DNA of 64,000 nt from Eubacterium callanderi (GCF_900142645.1 NZ_FRBP01000003.1:124001-188000), one strand, 5' to 3'; positions 1 to 7,768 are shown, counted from the stretch's first letter. The notes: generated from the letters alone by a model not told the origin. Program-made: numbers and translations.

Positions 1-378
1 TGCTTCTTCTGCCATAACTTCGGCCAGCTCATCAGCGAATTTCCAGCCGTCCTCTGTCAGACGGGTTCCGTTGCCATGTTCCTCGCCCCGGTGCGGTTTC
101 ATAAAATCAATCACACGGTGCTTATTACAGATGTTTCCTCCCGCGGCCTCCACACTTTTCTGCGCGCAGCATTTGGCACAGCCGTCGATGGTGATACAGG
201 GCTGCCCTTCTATTTTCGCGACAATTTCATCATCGCCGGTGACAATGTGGGCCAGGCACAGGCTCTCGGTTGTCTCGGGCAGCAGCTCACCCGTCACCCT
301 CAAGGCTGATTCACGGGCAATCAGCCCAAGCACCTTTCCAATACCGCTGCATGGAATAACCTTTACCTTAGATTTCAA
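1..378 (-). CDS. DGC-domain (putative zinc-binding) protein, truncated by window edge
   Basis: Reading leftwards the frame stays open for 126 codons to base 1, so the C-terminus is missing. The start is inferred as TTG at 378, overlapping the upstream gene's stop, with AGGTGG seven bases before it. The visible part has the signature of the DGC family (putative zinc-binding proteins): an early Cys (C10), then C41, C61, the Ile-Asp-Gly-Cys motif (C67) and C70/C71. The family name comes from this Asp-Gly-Cys motif; its biochemistry is not established. It is the last visible gene of the operon starting at 1877 and a paralogue of the N-terminal half of its neighbour. Thiol or metal chemistry is inference from the Cys pattern and neighbours. 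Confidence 0.75.
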   Translation of the reverse strand, partial: MKSKVKVIPCSGIGKVLGLIARESALRVTGELLPETTESLCLAHIVTGDDEIVAKIEGQPCITIDGCAKCCAQKSVEAAGGNICNKHRVIDFMKPHRGEEHGNGTRLTEDGWKFADELAEVMAEEA

Positions 379-1216
379 TTTCTTCCACCTTCCTCTTCAT
401 GATTTCATAATACGCCTCATCACGGATAAGCATTTCGGTGTCCTCCTCCCATTGCTCCAGCCTTATCTCCGCGATCCAGCCCGCTTCATAAGGGCTTTCG
501 TTGACAAGCTCAGGGGCTTCCTCCAGGGCTGTATTGATGGCTGTAACCACACCGCTGACCGGTGAAACCAGCTCAAAAATTGATTTCCCGGATTCTACTG
601 AGCCCACATCGTCAAACTGAGCAAGCTCCCGTCCAACCTCTGGAAAATCTACAAACAAAATATCGGACAGGTTCTGCTGGACAAAATCTGTTATACCTAC
701 ACGGGCAATGCCATTTTTCACAAGAGCCCAGCAGTCATTCTCATTGAAGTAATAATCGCTCTCAGGGACTTTGAAAATAAATTTCCCCTTGGAAAAGGAC
801 CTGTAATGGATGGGATTTGGCATCTCAAAGACAGAGGCTTCACCCTCGTCGGGCTTTGTCTCAAAACCGTCGGCGAGGGCATTTACAAAGTCTTCAACGG
901 ATTCATCCATTTCCAGATAATCGATTAATGGAAAGCCCCTTTCCCTGGCGCTCTCACTCACATTGATCCGTTCAGATACCTTTAAATTTTTTTCGGCAGC
1001 CAGTTTGCTGGCACATTTCGTATTACAGCCGTCAATGACCAGCAGCGGCTTTTCAGCCAGTGCCTTCCTGTATTGTTTCTCTGCGGTGTGGTACAGCACC
1101 GGACAGATCATCTCATGATCGCCATTTTCCAAAAGCTTAAGGGCGACTTCGCGGGTCAGCGAGCCCACGAATTTATCCAGCCCGTTACAGGGAAGCACGC
1201 AAAAATCCTTCTTCAT
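368..1216 (-). CDS. Fusion protein: DGC domain plus GcvH-like lipoyl-carrier domain
   Basis: A 282-residue two-domain protein. Residues 1-115 form a DGC domain with C6, C10, C38, the IDGC motif (C64) and C68. Residues about 150-256 match glycine cleavage H protein closely: VGITDF near 173, the VESGK segment with the lipoyl-type lysine K211, SPVSG, and NESPYEAGW near 239. A normal H protein is about 125-130 residues and stands alone; no gcvT or gcvP is visible here. Its neighbours are a ferredoxin and an HdrA-like protein. This resembles the idea of H-like lipoate-binding proteins that act as sulfur carriers in sulfur-oxidising Hdr-like systems, but that role is inference. It overlaps the ferredoxin gene by 4 bp and the next DGC gene by 11 bp. 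AGAGGA precedes the ATG. Confidence 0.85.
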   Translation of the reverse strand: MKKDFCVLPCNGLDKFVGSLTREVALKLLENGDHEMICPVLYHTAEKQYRKALAEKPLLVIDGCNTKCASKLAAEKNLKVSERINVSESARERGFPLIDYLEMDESVEDFVNALADGFETKPDEGEASVFEMPNPIHYRSFSKGKFIFKVPESDYYFNENDCWALVKNGIARVGITDFVQQNLSDILFVDFPEVGRELAQFDDVGSVESGKSIFELVSPVSGVVTAINTALEEAPELVNESPYEAGWIAEIRLEQWEEDTEMLIRDEAYYEIMKRKVEEIEI

Positions 1217-1503
1217 GATTTTTTATCCTCTCTCCGCATTGCTTTGATGGCCTGGGTTGTCGCTGCTTTATCTGGAAATGTGATGGCCTCCGGACCGCAG
1301 GTCTTTCCGCAGGCACGGCAAAAAACCACGCAGTTTACCGGATTTTTTACCACCAGCTGGTGCACGCTGCCCTCCTGCACTTCAAATACCCGGTGCGGAC
1401 AGAAATCCACGCAGTCCATACAATCGCTGCATTTGCTGTAATCAATGCGGGGGAACCAGTCAATCCGGTTTCTTTCCACGCCCATAAATGTTGTGTCACT
1501 CAT
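1213..1503 (-). CDS. 2x[4Fe-4S] ferredoxin-like protein
   Basis: A 96-residue soluble electron carrier. Cluster 1 is the classical C25xxC28xxC31xxxCP (C35). Cluster 2 is the spaced variant C58xxxC62xxC65xxxC69 followed by GPEA. The N-terminal 20 residues and the charged tail lie outside the clusters. GGAGG stands seven bases before the ATG. It lies between the HdrA-like gene (2-bp gap) and the DGC-GcvH fusion (4-bp overlap), so the three are almost certainly translated together. I infer that it passes electrons to or from a redox step on the lipoyl or cysteine carrier; the partner is not visible. Confidence 0.85.
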   Translation of the reverse strand: MSDTTFMGVERNRIDWFPRIDYSKCSDCMDCVDFCPHRVFEVQEGSVHQLVVKNPVNCVVFCRACGKTCGPEAITFPDKAATTQAIKAMRREDKKS

Positions 1504-1505
1504 AC

Positions 1506-1877
1506 TTAAACCTCCAGTCCCATAGCTTCAAGGGCTTTTTCAAGCTTTTCAAAAGCCTGCTCGTTTGTCATATCCCGGATATCCAGCATAACCGCATCCT
1601 TTTCAATATCCATCCCAGCCTCCCTAAAGGCATCCTTAAACATTTTTCGCTGCATATTCGGCGCACAGGCGCCAATTATAAGTTTTCGATGTGTTTTTAA
1701 AAAATCTGCCCAAAAACGGTCCCCATCCTCCTCACACAGCTGCGGATGAATGACGGCATACTCCACAGGCAGCTCCACACGCACCTGATTGATAAAATCC
1801 CATATATCCATCGCCTGAAATCCCGGACATTTTCCCGTACACACACACATTATAAAACCCGGCAATTCTCCATTCAC
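1506..1877 (-). CDS. HdrA N-terminal-like cysteine protein
   Basis: A 123-residue protein resembling only the N-terminal domain of heterodisulfide reductase subunit A: an early Cys cluster (C11, C13, C17), a central C48, and the IIGACAPNMQRKMF block (C71) that corresponds to VVAACSPRLHEPTF in HdrA. The FAD-binding body of HdrA is absent. It starts with GTG (AGAGGTG five bases upstream); the ATG two bases away is out of frame. It is the first gene of the ArsR-controlled operon, with the promoter at 1916-1944 and an operator just downstream of the -10. I infer a small iron-sulfur or thiol redox module. The HdrA resemblance is clear by pattern but was not tested by profile search. Confidence 0.65.
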   Translation of the reverse strand: MNGELPGFIMCVCTGKCPGFQAMDIWDFINQVRVELPVEYAVIHPQLCEEDGDRFWADFLKTHRKLIIGACAPNMQRKMFKDAFREAGMDIEKDAVMLDIRDMTNEQAFEKLEKALEAMGLEV

Positions 1878-1890
1878 ATTAGCACCTCTT

Positions 1891-1912
1891 TATATAATTA
1901 TTTAATTATATA
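1891..1912. promoter_or_regulatory. ArsR-type operator of the HdrA-like/DGC operon
   Basis: A perfect inverted repeat: arm TATATAATTA (1891-1900), a 2-bp centre, and the complementary arm (1903-1912). It lies directly downstream of the minus-strand -10 box, where a bound repressor would block initiation, and it shares the TATATAAT half-site with the palindrome at 2019-2035. Confidence 0.7.
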
Positions 1913-1915
1913 TTT

Positions 1916-1944
1916 ATAATATTACGTTTTCAGGGGAAAGTCAA
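1916..1944 (-). promoter_or_regulatory. Promoter of the HdrA-like/ferredoxin/DGC operon
   Basis: On the minus strand: -35 TTGACT (1939-1944), a 17-bp spacer, -10 TATTAT (1916-1921). It runs into the operator at 1891-1912. Confidence 0.65.
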
Positions 1945-1997
1945 GGCATTTTATATCGGGAATTTGTCAATTCCTTTTTATTAATCCGCTAGGTCTC

Positions 1998-2035
1998 TTG
2001 TTTTTTAACCATACATCCTATATAATCATTATATA
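1998..2035 (+). promoter_or_regulatory. arsR promoter with overlapping operator
   Basis: -35 TTGTTT (1998-2003), a 17-bp spacer, -10 TATAAT (2021-2026). A 17-bp perfect palindrome, TATATAAT-C-ATTATATA (2019-2035), covers the -10. The same half-site occurs at the divergent operon's operator, so one repressor probably controls both directions. Confidence 0.7.
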
Positions 2036-2072
2036 ATAGATCAATTATATTATTATAGAAAAGAGGCTTAAT

Positions 2073-2366
2073 ATGGATATTGAAGCGTTATCCGTCAAAA
2101 TATTAAAAGCGATGGGCCACCCCATCCGCTTAAAAATCGTTAAATTTTTACTGGACAAGCCCCACTGTGTCTGTGAGCTGAAAGAGAACCTTGAGTTCAG
2201 CCAGCCCAATCTTTCCCAACACCTGAAAATACTGAAGGAAGCTGGCATCATTGAGAGTGAAAAGGTTGGCGTCCAGACACACTACCATGTCGCTTTAAAA
2301 AGCGCCGCTGCCCTCATTGCTGCGGCAGAAGCCATGGGCCGGGAATATCTGAGCCAGTTTAAATAA
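2073..2366 (+). CDS. ArsR/SmtB-family transcriptional repressor
   Basis: A 97-residue winged-helix repressor. The recognition region is SQPNLSQHLKILKEAGI (about 43-60). At the start of the preceding helix is HCVCEL (C32, C34), the same position and form as the ELCVCDL metalloid sensor of ArsR proteins, so a soft metal(loid) or thiol-reactive ligand is plausible. AAGAGG precedes the ATG. It diverges from the HdrA-like operon across 195 bp with matching palindromes on both promoters, so autoregulation plus control of that operon is inferred. A bidirectional terminator follows. Confidence 0.9.
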   Translation: MDIEALSVKILKAMGHPIRLKIVKFLLDKPHCVCELKENLEFSQPNLSQHLKILKEAGIIESEKVGVQTHYHVALKSAAALIAAAEAMGREYLSQFK

Positions 2367-2368
2367 AT

Positions 2369-2417
2369 AAAAAACGCAGCGGGTACCTGTCACTGGGTAT
2401 CCGCCGCGTTTTTTTAA
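2369..2417. terminator. Bidirectional terminator between arsR and the importer operon
   Basis: A GC-rich hairpin (AACGC.GCGG.TACC pairing with GGTA.CCGC.GCGTT) is flanked by A-runs on the left and a T7 run on the right, so it can serve both converging genes. Confidence 0.85.
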
Positions 2418-2435
2418 TTTACATTTTTTCATCCA

Positions 2436-3209
2436 TTAAATCCCCGATATACACACCTGGCGTTTCAGCTCATCCGAATAAAACACACAGACTCTTTCCT
2501 GATAGAGTTGTGTGAGAGCTGGCTCTGTGAGGATATCCTCAGGCACTCCGCAGTGCAGTTTTCCCTGCCGGTCTAACAAGGCAACAAAACCACCGGTATA
2601 AAACACCTGGTCGGGATTGTGCGTTGTCATGATAATACCAAATCCATTTTCAGCCAATTTTTTGACAAGGCGCATGGTCTTAATCTGGTTGCCAAAGTCC
2701 AGATGGGCTGTCGGCTCATCCAGAAGGATAAAATCCGGCTCCTGCACAATGGCTCTGGCAATGGTTACAAGCTGTCTCTCTCCGCCGCTGATCTGTGTAT
2801 AGGGCTTTTCAATAAGATGCTTTATGCCTACCATATCCAGCGCCCGCTCCACCTGCTCGTAGTCGGCGTCGCCCGGTGAACGCATTTTTCCCAGATAAGG
2901 GGTGCGCCCCATGACTACAAACTCTCTGACGGTGTACTCGTAGGTGGGAATATGAATTTGCGGCACATAGCCAATTCTCTGTGCCACTTTTTTGGGCGGC
3001 ATTTTATCGACGGCTTCCCCGTTCAGCCGAATTTTTCCCTTCTGCGGTGTCATTAGATTTCCAATGCAGTTCAGCAATGTCGATTTTCCCGCTCCGTTTG
3101 GCCCTAAAACAGATAATATCTGACCTTTTTCAAGTTCGAAATTCACCTGATCAAAGATAACGCGGCTGTTTAAATATTTAAAACTAAGATTATTGACTTC
3201 CAGCTTCAT
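2436..3209 (-). CDS. ABC transporter ATPase, cobalamin/Fe-siderophore type (BtuD/FecE-like)
   Basis: A 257-residue cytoplasmic ATPase that powers import through the adjacent permease. Visible motifs: Walker A GPNGAGKST (about 36-44), Q-loop YVPQ, signature ISGGERQ (about 140), Walker B ILLDEPTAHLDF and the H-loop TTHNP. It is the last gene of the riboswitch operon and overlaps the permease stop by 4 bp (ATGA). The family alone cannot tell corrinoid from ferric chelate as substrate. The cobalamin riboswitch at the head of the operon favours a corrinoid or cobalt-related substrate. Confidence 0.9.
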   Translation of the reverse strand: MKLEVNNLSFKYLNSRVIFDQVNFELEKGQILSVLGPNGAGKSTLLNCIGNLMTPQKGKIRLNGEAVDKMPPKKVAQRIGYVPQIHIPTYEYTVREFVVMGRTPYLGKMRSPGDADYEQVERALDMVGIKHLIEKPYTQISGGERQLVTIARAIVQEPDFILLDEPTAHLDFGNQIKTMRLVKKLAENGFGIIMTTHNPDQVFYTGGFVALLDRQGKLHCGVPEDILTEPALTQLYQERVCVFYSDELKRQVCISGI

Positions 3210-4243
3210 GAGAGGTTCATCCTTTGCTTCTTAAGCAGATAAAAATAAAAGGGCGCGCCGATCAGTCCGGTTAAAATGCTCAGGGGCAGCTCGGCGCTTG
3301 TGAGTGTCCGGGCAATGGTATCCACCACCAGCAGAAAAATCCCGCCGACTACAAAAGAGACTGGCAGCAGTTTCATATTATCTGGCCCTACCAAAAGCCT
3401 GCCGAGATGCGGCACAACCAGCCCGACCCAGCCGATGGTCCCACAGATACAGACGGAGCAGGCTGTCAGCAGTGTCGCGCAGACAATCACGATCATCCGT
3501 GTTGTTTTGATGGTGATCCCAAGACTTTTGGCCTCTGTCTCTCCGAGGGACAGCACGTTAATCCGCCATCGCATTGCCATCAATACCACTGTGGAGATAA
3601 GCACCGCAGGGCAGATCATCAGAAGACTGTTTGGCAGTACCTTTGCAATGCTGCCCATCTGCCAGTAGGTAATCTCTGCCAGCTGCGTCTCGGGGTCAGC
3701 AATATACTTGATGATCCCCATAATGGAGTTCATAAGCCCTGTAACAATGATACCAGCCAGCACCAGCATCATATTGGAATTGTTTTTGATGACTCTGGGG
3801 ATGGCGGTTGTGATCATGACTGCGATAATGCCCCCGATAAAAGCGCCAACCTGCACACCAAAGGTACCGACACTGAAAAGAATGGCAAGGGCCGCGCCAA
3901 TACAGGCCCCAGAGGATACCCCCAGCAAATCCGGCGCCACCAGAGGATTTTGAAAAACGCCCTGATAAACCGCGCCAGATAAAGCCAGAGAGCCGCCAAC
4001 CAGTACCGCTGCCGCTACACGCGGCAGACGAAGGGTCATGACCACGCTCTCTGTATTGGCGTCCCAGCTTCCCGAAACCGGAAAAACTCTGGATAAAAGC
4101 ACTTTAACCACATCGGGAAAGGGTATCCAGTAACGCCCCAGGCACAAGGCCAGAATCCCGGCCAAAATCAAAACGAGGATCAGTCCAGCGAAAACAGCAT
4201 CGTATTTCTGGTTGATTTTCTTTTTAAGTCCCGCTGTATCCAT
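3206..4243 (-). CDS. ABC transporter permease, BtuC/FecCD family
   Basis: A 345-residue polytopic membrane protein of the FecCD/BtuC family, of normal length for the roughly ten-helix fold. The first membrane segment is near residues 17-36. Family blocks are visible: RLPRVAAAVLVGGSLALSG, QNPLVAPDLLGVSSGA, and GTIGWVGLVVPHLGR (the region that contacts the ATPase). GAGGAGAGAAT precedes the ATG. It lies 19 bp after the binding-protein gene and overlaps the ATPase. It probably forms a homodimeric channel. Substrate as for the ATPase. Confidence 0.92.
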   Translation of the reverse strand: MDTAGLKKKINQKYDAVFAGLILVLILAGILALCLGRYWIPFPDVVKVLLSRVFPVSGSWDANTESVVMTLRLPRVAAAVLVGGSLALSGAVYQGVFQNPLVAPDLLGVSSGACIGAALAILFSVGTFGVQVGAFIGGIIAVMITTAIPRVIKNNSNMMLVLAGIIVTGLMNSIMGIIKYIADPETQLAEITYWQMGSIAKVLPNSLLMICPAVLISTVVLMAMRWRINVLSLGETEAKSLGITIKTTRMIVIVCATLLTACSVCICGTIGWVGLVVPHLGRLLVGPDNMKLLPVSFVVGGIFLLVVDTIARTLTSAELPLSILTGLIGAPFYFYLLKKQRMNLS

Positions 4244-4262
4244 ATTCTCTCCTCTTCAAGCT

Positions 4263-5351
4263 TTACTGGTTTGCTTTCACATTATAAATGGTGTCGATCT
4301 CTTCTTCGGCTAAATCGTGATTAAAAAACTTCTTGTAGAAATCTTTAATGTCGCTCCGGATATCATAATCCGAAAAGATTTCAGGCTGCTGGATGCTGCC
4401 CATCCACTTAAGCATCAGCGGTGTTTCCACACATGGGGCATCCCAGCGCAGAGTCCCTACCGGGGTTTTGTAAACACGGTGGTTTTTGACTGCGTCAATA
4501 TTACTCCAGTCCTGGCCTTCAATTTTATTTTCATATAAATCCTCTGGCATGGTGTCGTCAAAATTTGAGAGGTAGATGATCTCAGGGTTCCATTCCATGA
4601 TCTGCTCCATATTAACCTCTGCCCACTTTTTCTCTAAGCCGGCGGCAACATTGCGCCCACCTGTCAGTTCAAGGAGGTAGTTGTTAATATTTTTGGACCC
4701 TGCGACGCTCAGCTTTTTATTCTGCAGATAGAGAACGCTCTTTTGGTCTGCCGCGGCAACTTGATCTTTTTTGTTAATAAAGTATGTCTCGGTATCATTG
4801 TGGTAATCAATGAGCTCCTGGGTAAAATCCTCCTTGTTCAGAACCCTGCCCACCAGTGTTAAATCTTTTTTGAGGTTCTCAAGGTTTTCGGCGTAGTTCA
4901 GCATCACAGGGGTAATGCCAACAGCCTTCAGCTTTTCGGCCTCAGCCTCCTGGTCATTCCAGATAAATGCCACCTCTGGTGAAAGCTTCATAAGCTCTTC
5001 GATGTTAATGGAAAAATCCTGAGAGATTTCTCCTGTGGAAATATCCGCAAATTCCGGCGCCAGCTTAGTCATAAAGCTCTTTTTATACTGGGCCATCGCG
5101 CTGGGGTTAATGGACACAATCCGGTCGCTTCCCCCGTCAATCGTCCACACTGCCGATGCCCACGGAATCGGGGTAATGGCCACCTTGGTGATCTTTTCCG
5201 GCAGCTCTACCTGATTACCGCCCTCATCGGTTATGACATGCGCCTCCACTTTGTCTGCATTTTCTGCGGTATTTCCGCTGCTGGCGCAGCCTCCAAAAAT
5301 CAAACTGACAGCCAGGCACAGGCCTGCTGCTTTTAACCATTTTTTTTTCAT
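4263..5351 (-). CDS. Periplasmic-type substrate-binding lipoprotein (BtuF/FhuD-like)
   Basis: A 362-residue lipoprotein: a positively charged start, a hydrophobic stretch and lipobox FGGCAS with Cys near 22, then a two-lobed class III binding protein (LPEKITKVAITP at the start of lobe 1; LELTGGRNVA and the WNPEIIYLSNF block in lobe 2). It would capture the substrate outside the membrane for the adjacent permease. AAGGAG precedes the ATG. The gene sits between the NifD-like gene (22 bp) and the permease (19 bp), so uptake and the nitrogenase-like enzyme are made together under cobalamin control. Ligand inferred as corrinoid or metal chelate. Confidence 0.9.
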   Translation of the reverse strand: MKKKWLKAAGLCLAVSLIFGGCASSGNTAENADKVEAHVITDEGGNQVELPEKITKVAITPIPWASAVWTIDGGSDRIVSINPSAMAQYKKSFMTKLAPEFADISTGEISQDFSINIEELMKLSPEVAFIWNDQEAEAEKLKAVGITPVMLNYAENLENLKKDLTLVGRVLNKEDFTQELIDYHNDTETYFINKKDQVAAADQKSVLYLQNKKLSVAGSKNINNYLLELTGGRNVAAGLEKKWAEVNMEQIMEWNPEIIYLSNFDDTMPEDLYENKIEGQDWSNIDAVKNHRVYKTPVGTLRWDAPCVETPLMLKWMGSIQQPEIFSDYDIRSDIKDFYKKFFNHDLAEEEIDTIYNVKANQ

Positions 5352-5373
5352 TTTAAACTCCTTTATTTTTAGA

Positions 5374-6918
5374 TTACATAAAAAACTGTTTTAAATACTG
5401 GTGTCCTTTTCGGCCAATGATACAATAGTCCCGTTTCACATAACGGTTTCCGCTAAGTGCCGGAAAGGGTAAGGGAACCCTGAGCGCTGCACCTTCAGGA
5501 AGATACTGAAAATACAGCGGATCTGCGATGACATAATCCGTTTCTCTATCCAAAGGCCACCCAAAAGAACGAGCCTCAACTATGGTGCACTCAACAATAA
5601 ATTCATTTCTCAGGGCCACACTTACCTGGCGGTTCAGTTCATGGCTGCCGATCATCACAGCGGTTCTTACCGGCTGCTCTGAAGGCGCCGGATCTTCGGT
5701 GCAGCCCTGAAACACAGCGTCCCCGGTTATGCTTTCCAGGTATTGATAAGCTGTCCGGACGCCGCTTACGCTGACAGGCATCTGATAAAACCACGGCGTA
5801 CCATACTGCTTTTCCATCCATTTTGCCAGATCAAGGCCTGCTTCTGAGATAACCCAGTTGGCCTTTGCTTTTGGCGCGTCTCTAAAGTCCGCGAGCGTTC
5901 CGCCTCCCAGCCAGTAAACAGCATAGCCCAATCGCTCCAGATCGTGCGCAATCGTCTCAAATTGCCGCTGGTTTCCAAAAAGAAAGGGCGTATATCCCAC
6001 AAGATTAATGCGCTTTTCGGTGTATTCACAGCGCCGCATCTCCTGTCTTGAAACGGTAGACAGTGCTTGCCGGGTGCCGTCAAGGGCATCTTGAAACCCG
6101 TCGGTCTGTATGAATATTTTTTCCTTCAGCACTGGGAAAGAACTGTCATCAATACCTGTCATGGCAGTCAGCGGCGTGCCGACAATGAACGCCGAGCGCC
6201 TTTTTTCTTCCTGCATGACAGCCCCGATGCCCTTCTCAATGCTCTCAGCCGCACCCAATGTTATCTGAAGGTCATTCATCTTTGAATACCAGAAGGGCTT
6301 CCCGCTGAAACTGTCAATGGATCTGGGGCAGGAGGCACAGCCTGAGCCTGTTACCAGGCAGGTACAGAGGGCGCGGTCCTTTTCAAAAGCCGTCATCGCA
6401 CCGCTGTAATCTGCTGCCAGAGGCGGCGGTGGACAAAGGCACGCATCCTTTCCAACCCAGTGGTTTTCCCGAGCCGTCTCAAAGCCCCGAAGTATTTCTT
6501 CAAGCCGCTCCACAGGCTTCCTCTTCCGTTTTTCCATGGGGCCTCGCCTGAAAACAGCGACCGGCACATTATGAGGGTTATCTGCCTCCGACATCATGGC
6601 CTCAAAATCGGTCTGTGTGAGCAGGTCTGGACAGGAGACATAAAGCACCACCCCTTTTGTCCCACTGGTCATGACAAGCTCCTCAATCATCCTACGAACC
6701 CTGGGTACATAACTGCCAAGTGTGTACTCCAGCCTGGAAACAGGACAGAGCCTCAGACGGCTGAGCGCTTCCTTCTCCATCGCTCTGAAATAAAGAATTC
6801 GGAGACAGGCCGGCGGCCCCACTGCCAGAACACGCACACCCTCGGTCTGGAAAAGAAGTCTGGACAGCGCTTCATCTCCCATGCCTGGCTGCGCCTTCTC
6901 AACAGCTGCTGCGCCCAT
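5374..6918 (-). CDS. Nitrogenase component 1-like protein (NifD/CfbD/BchN superfamily)
   Basis: 514 residues from the ATG at 6918, chosen because GGAGG lies six bases upstream; a longer frame starts 12 codons earlier without a good site. Motifs that line up with NifD P-cluster regions: GPPAC (C38, like GPVGC), RLC (C58) and YVSCPDLLTQTD (C96, like the ECPIGLIGDD block). The C-terminal half has the repeated nucleotide-binding-like lobes (NLVGYTPFLFGN near 305). Unusual is a Cys-rich insert: C160, C162, then C185xC187 and C194xxC197. Only one component-1 gene is present, so a homodimer as in CfbD would be needed. It overlaps the NifH-like gene by 20 bp. Substrate unknown; it is not a dinitrogenase on this evidence, because no nifK/E/N/B is visible. 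Confidence 0.8.
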   Translation of the reverse strand: MGAAAVEKAQPGMGDEALSRLLFQTEGVRVLAVGPPACLRILYFRAMEKEALSRLRLCPVSRLEYTLGSYVPRVRRMIEELVMTSGTKGVVLYVSCPDLLTQTDFEAMMSEADNPHNVPVAVFRRGPMEKRKRKPVERLEEILRGFETARENHWVGKDACLCPPPPLAADYSGAMTAFEKDRALCTCLVTGSGCASCPRSIDSFSGKPFWYSKMNDLQITLGAAESIEKGIGAVMQEEKRRSAFIVGTPLTAMTGIDDSSFPVLKEKIFIQTDGFQDALDGTRQALSTVSRQEMRRCEYTEKRINLVGYTPFLFGNQRQFETIAHDLERLGYAVYWLGGGTLADFRDAPKAKANWVISEAGLDLAKWMEKQYGTPWFYQMPVSVSGVRTAYQYLESITGDAVFQGCTEDPAPSEQPVRTAVMIGSHELNRQVSVALRNEFIVECTIVEARSFGWPLDRETDYVIADPLYFQYLPEGAALRVPLPFPALSGNRYVKRDYCIIGRKGHQYLKQFFM

Positions 6919-7756
6919 GACGGTCCTCCTTCTCAAGCTGATAGAGTGTCTCACCCAGGTTATCCATATCCGCGTCGGAAAGCGGCTTCGGCCATAGCTT
7001 CCCTTTCTGGCTGGCTATGGCTTTGGCCAATGCCATAAAGCTTTTTTGAAGCACCTCACCCTCTCGCTGTTCAAAAACAGTTGTCCTCCGATAGTCCGCA
7101 AGGCGAAGCGTGTCACTTTGGCAGACAGAAGCCGTAATCGGGCTGCCTGTCTTGCTGCCAAAGCACTCAACAACCTGGTGATCCGTACCGGGACGTGCCC
7201 GGTTGTGGATCAGTCCTCCAAACAACGGCTGTGTCCCGGCAGAGTACCGGACAATGCTCTTCATGATATTGTTGGCGGCGTAAAGCGACATCAGCTCAGA
7301 GGAGGTGACAATATATACCTGATCCACACACTTTTTTCTCATAGGCATTGAAAACCCACCGCAGACCACATCGCCCAGCACATCATAGGTGATTAAGTCC
7401 CAGCCCGCTTCAAATATCCCAAGCTTTTCCAATGTCTCCAGAGTAGTGGCGATCCCCATTCCTGCGCAGCCAATACCTGCCTCCGGCCCTCCGGCCTCTA
7501 CACACGCCACACCTGTCTCACTCGTAAACAGAATATCCTGAGTTGTCACCTGTTCCCCTTTTTCATTCAGCCTTTGAATGACTGTGGGAATCCGCTTTTT
7601 CATCAGACACCGCGTTGAATCAGCTTTGGGGTCACAGCCTATGTGCAGCACCCTTTTTCCCATTTTGGCGAAGGCGGCGGATACATTGGCCGCAATGGTC
7701 GACTTTCCAATGCCGCCCTTTCCATAAAACGCAATTCTTTTACTGCTTTTTTCCAT
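6899..7756 (-). CDS. NifH-like ATP-dependent reductase (nitrogenase-like Fe protein)
   Basis: 285 residues from the ATG at 7756 (GGGAG seven bases upstream); another in-frame ATG at 7768 sits against the terminator and is less likely. It has Walker A GKGGIGKST (12-20), CDPKADST (41-48), and both cysteines that hold the intersubunit [4Fe-4S] cluster: GGPEAGIGC (C97) and DVLGDVVCGGF (C132). Arg100, the ADP-ribosylation site of true NifH, is Met here. The product would donate single electrons with ATP hydrolysis to the NifD-like partner encoded next. It is the first gene after the cobalamin riboswitch and terminator. The family includes NifH, BchL, CfbC and others, and the exact subgroup needs a tree. 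Confidence 0.9.
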   Translation of the reverse strand: MEKSSKRIAFYGKGGIGKSTIAANVSAAFAKMGKRVLHIGCDPKADSTRCLMKKRIPTVIQRLNEKGEQVTTQDILFTSETGVACVEAGGPEAGIGCAGMGIATTLETLEKLGIFEAGWDLITYDVLGDVVCGGFSMPMRKKCVDQVYIVTSSELMSLYAANNIMKSIVRYSAGTQPLFGGLIHNRARPGTDHQVVECFGSKTGSPITASVCQSDTLRLADYRRTTVFEQREGEVLQKSFMALAKAIASQKGKLWPKPLSDADMDNLGETLYQLEKEDRHGRSSC

Positions 7757-7768
7757 AATTTCTCCCAT

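Noticed and set aside
368-1216. Annotation as ordinary glycine cleavage H protein
   Set aside because: The protein is twice the usual length with a DGC domain in front, and the neighbours are ferredoxin and HdrA-like rather than gcvT/gcvP.
3276-3982. Long plus-strand open frames inside the permease gene
   Set aside because: They are antisense shadows of the BtuC-like permease with His/Asp/Gln-rich low-complexity translations and no ribosome sites.
5374-7756. True nitrogenase (nitrogen fixation) call for the NifH/NifD-like genes
   Set aside because: Only one component-1 subunit, Arg100 of NifH replaced, no nifK, nifE, nifN or nifB in view, and control by a cobalamin riboswitch.
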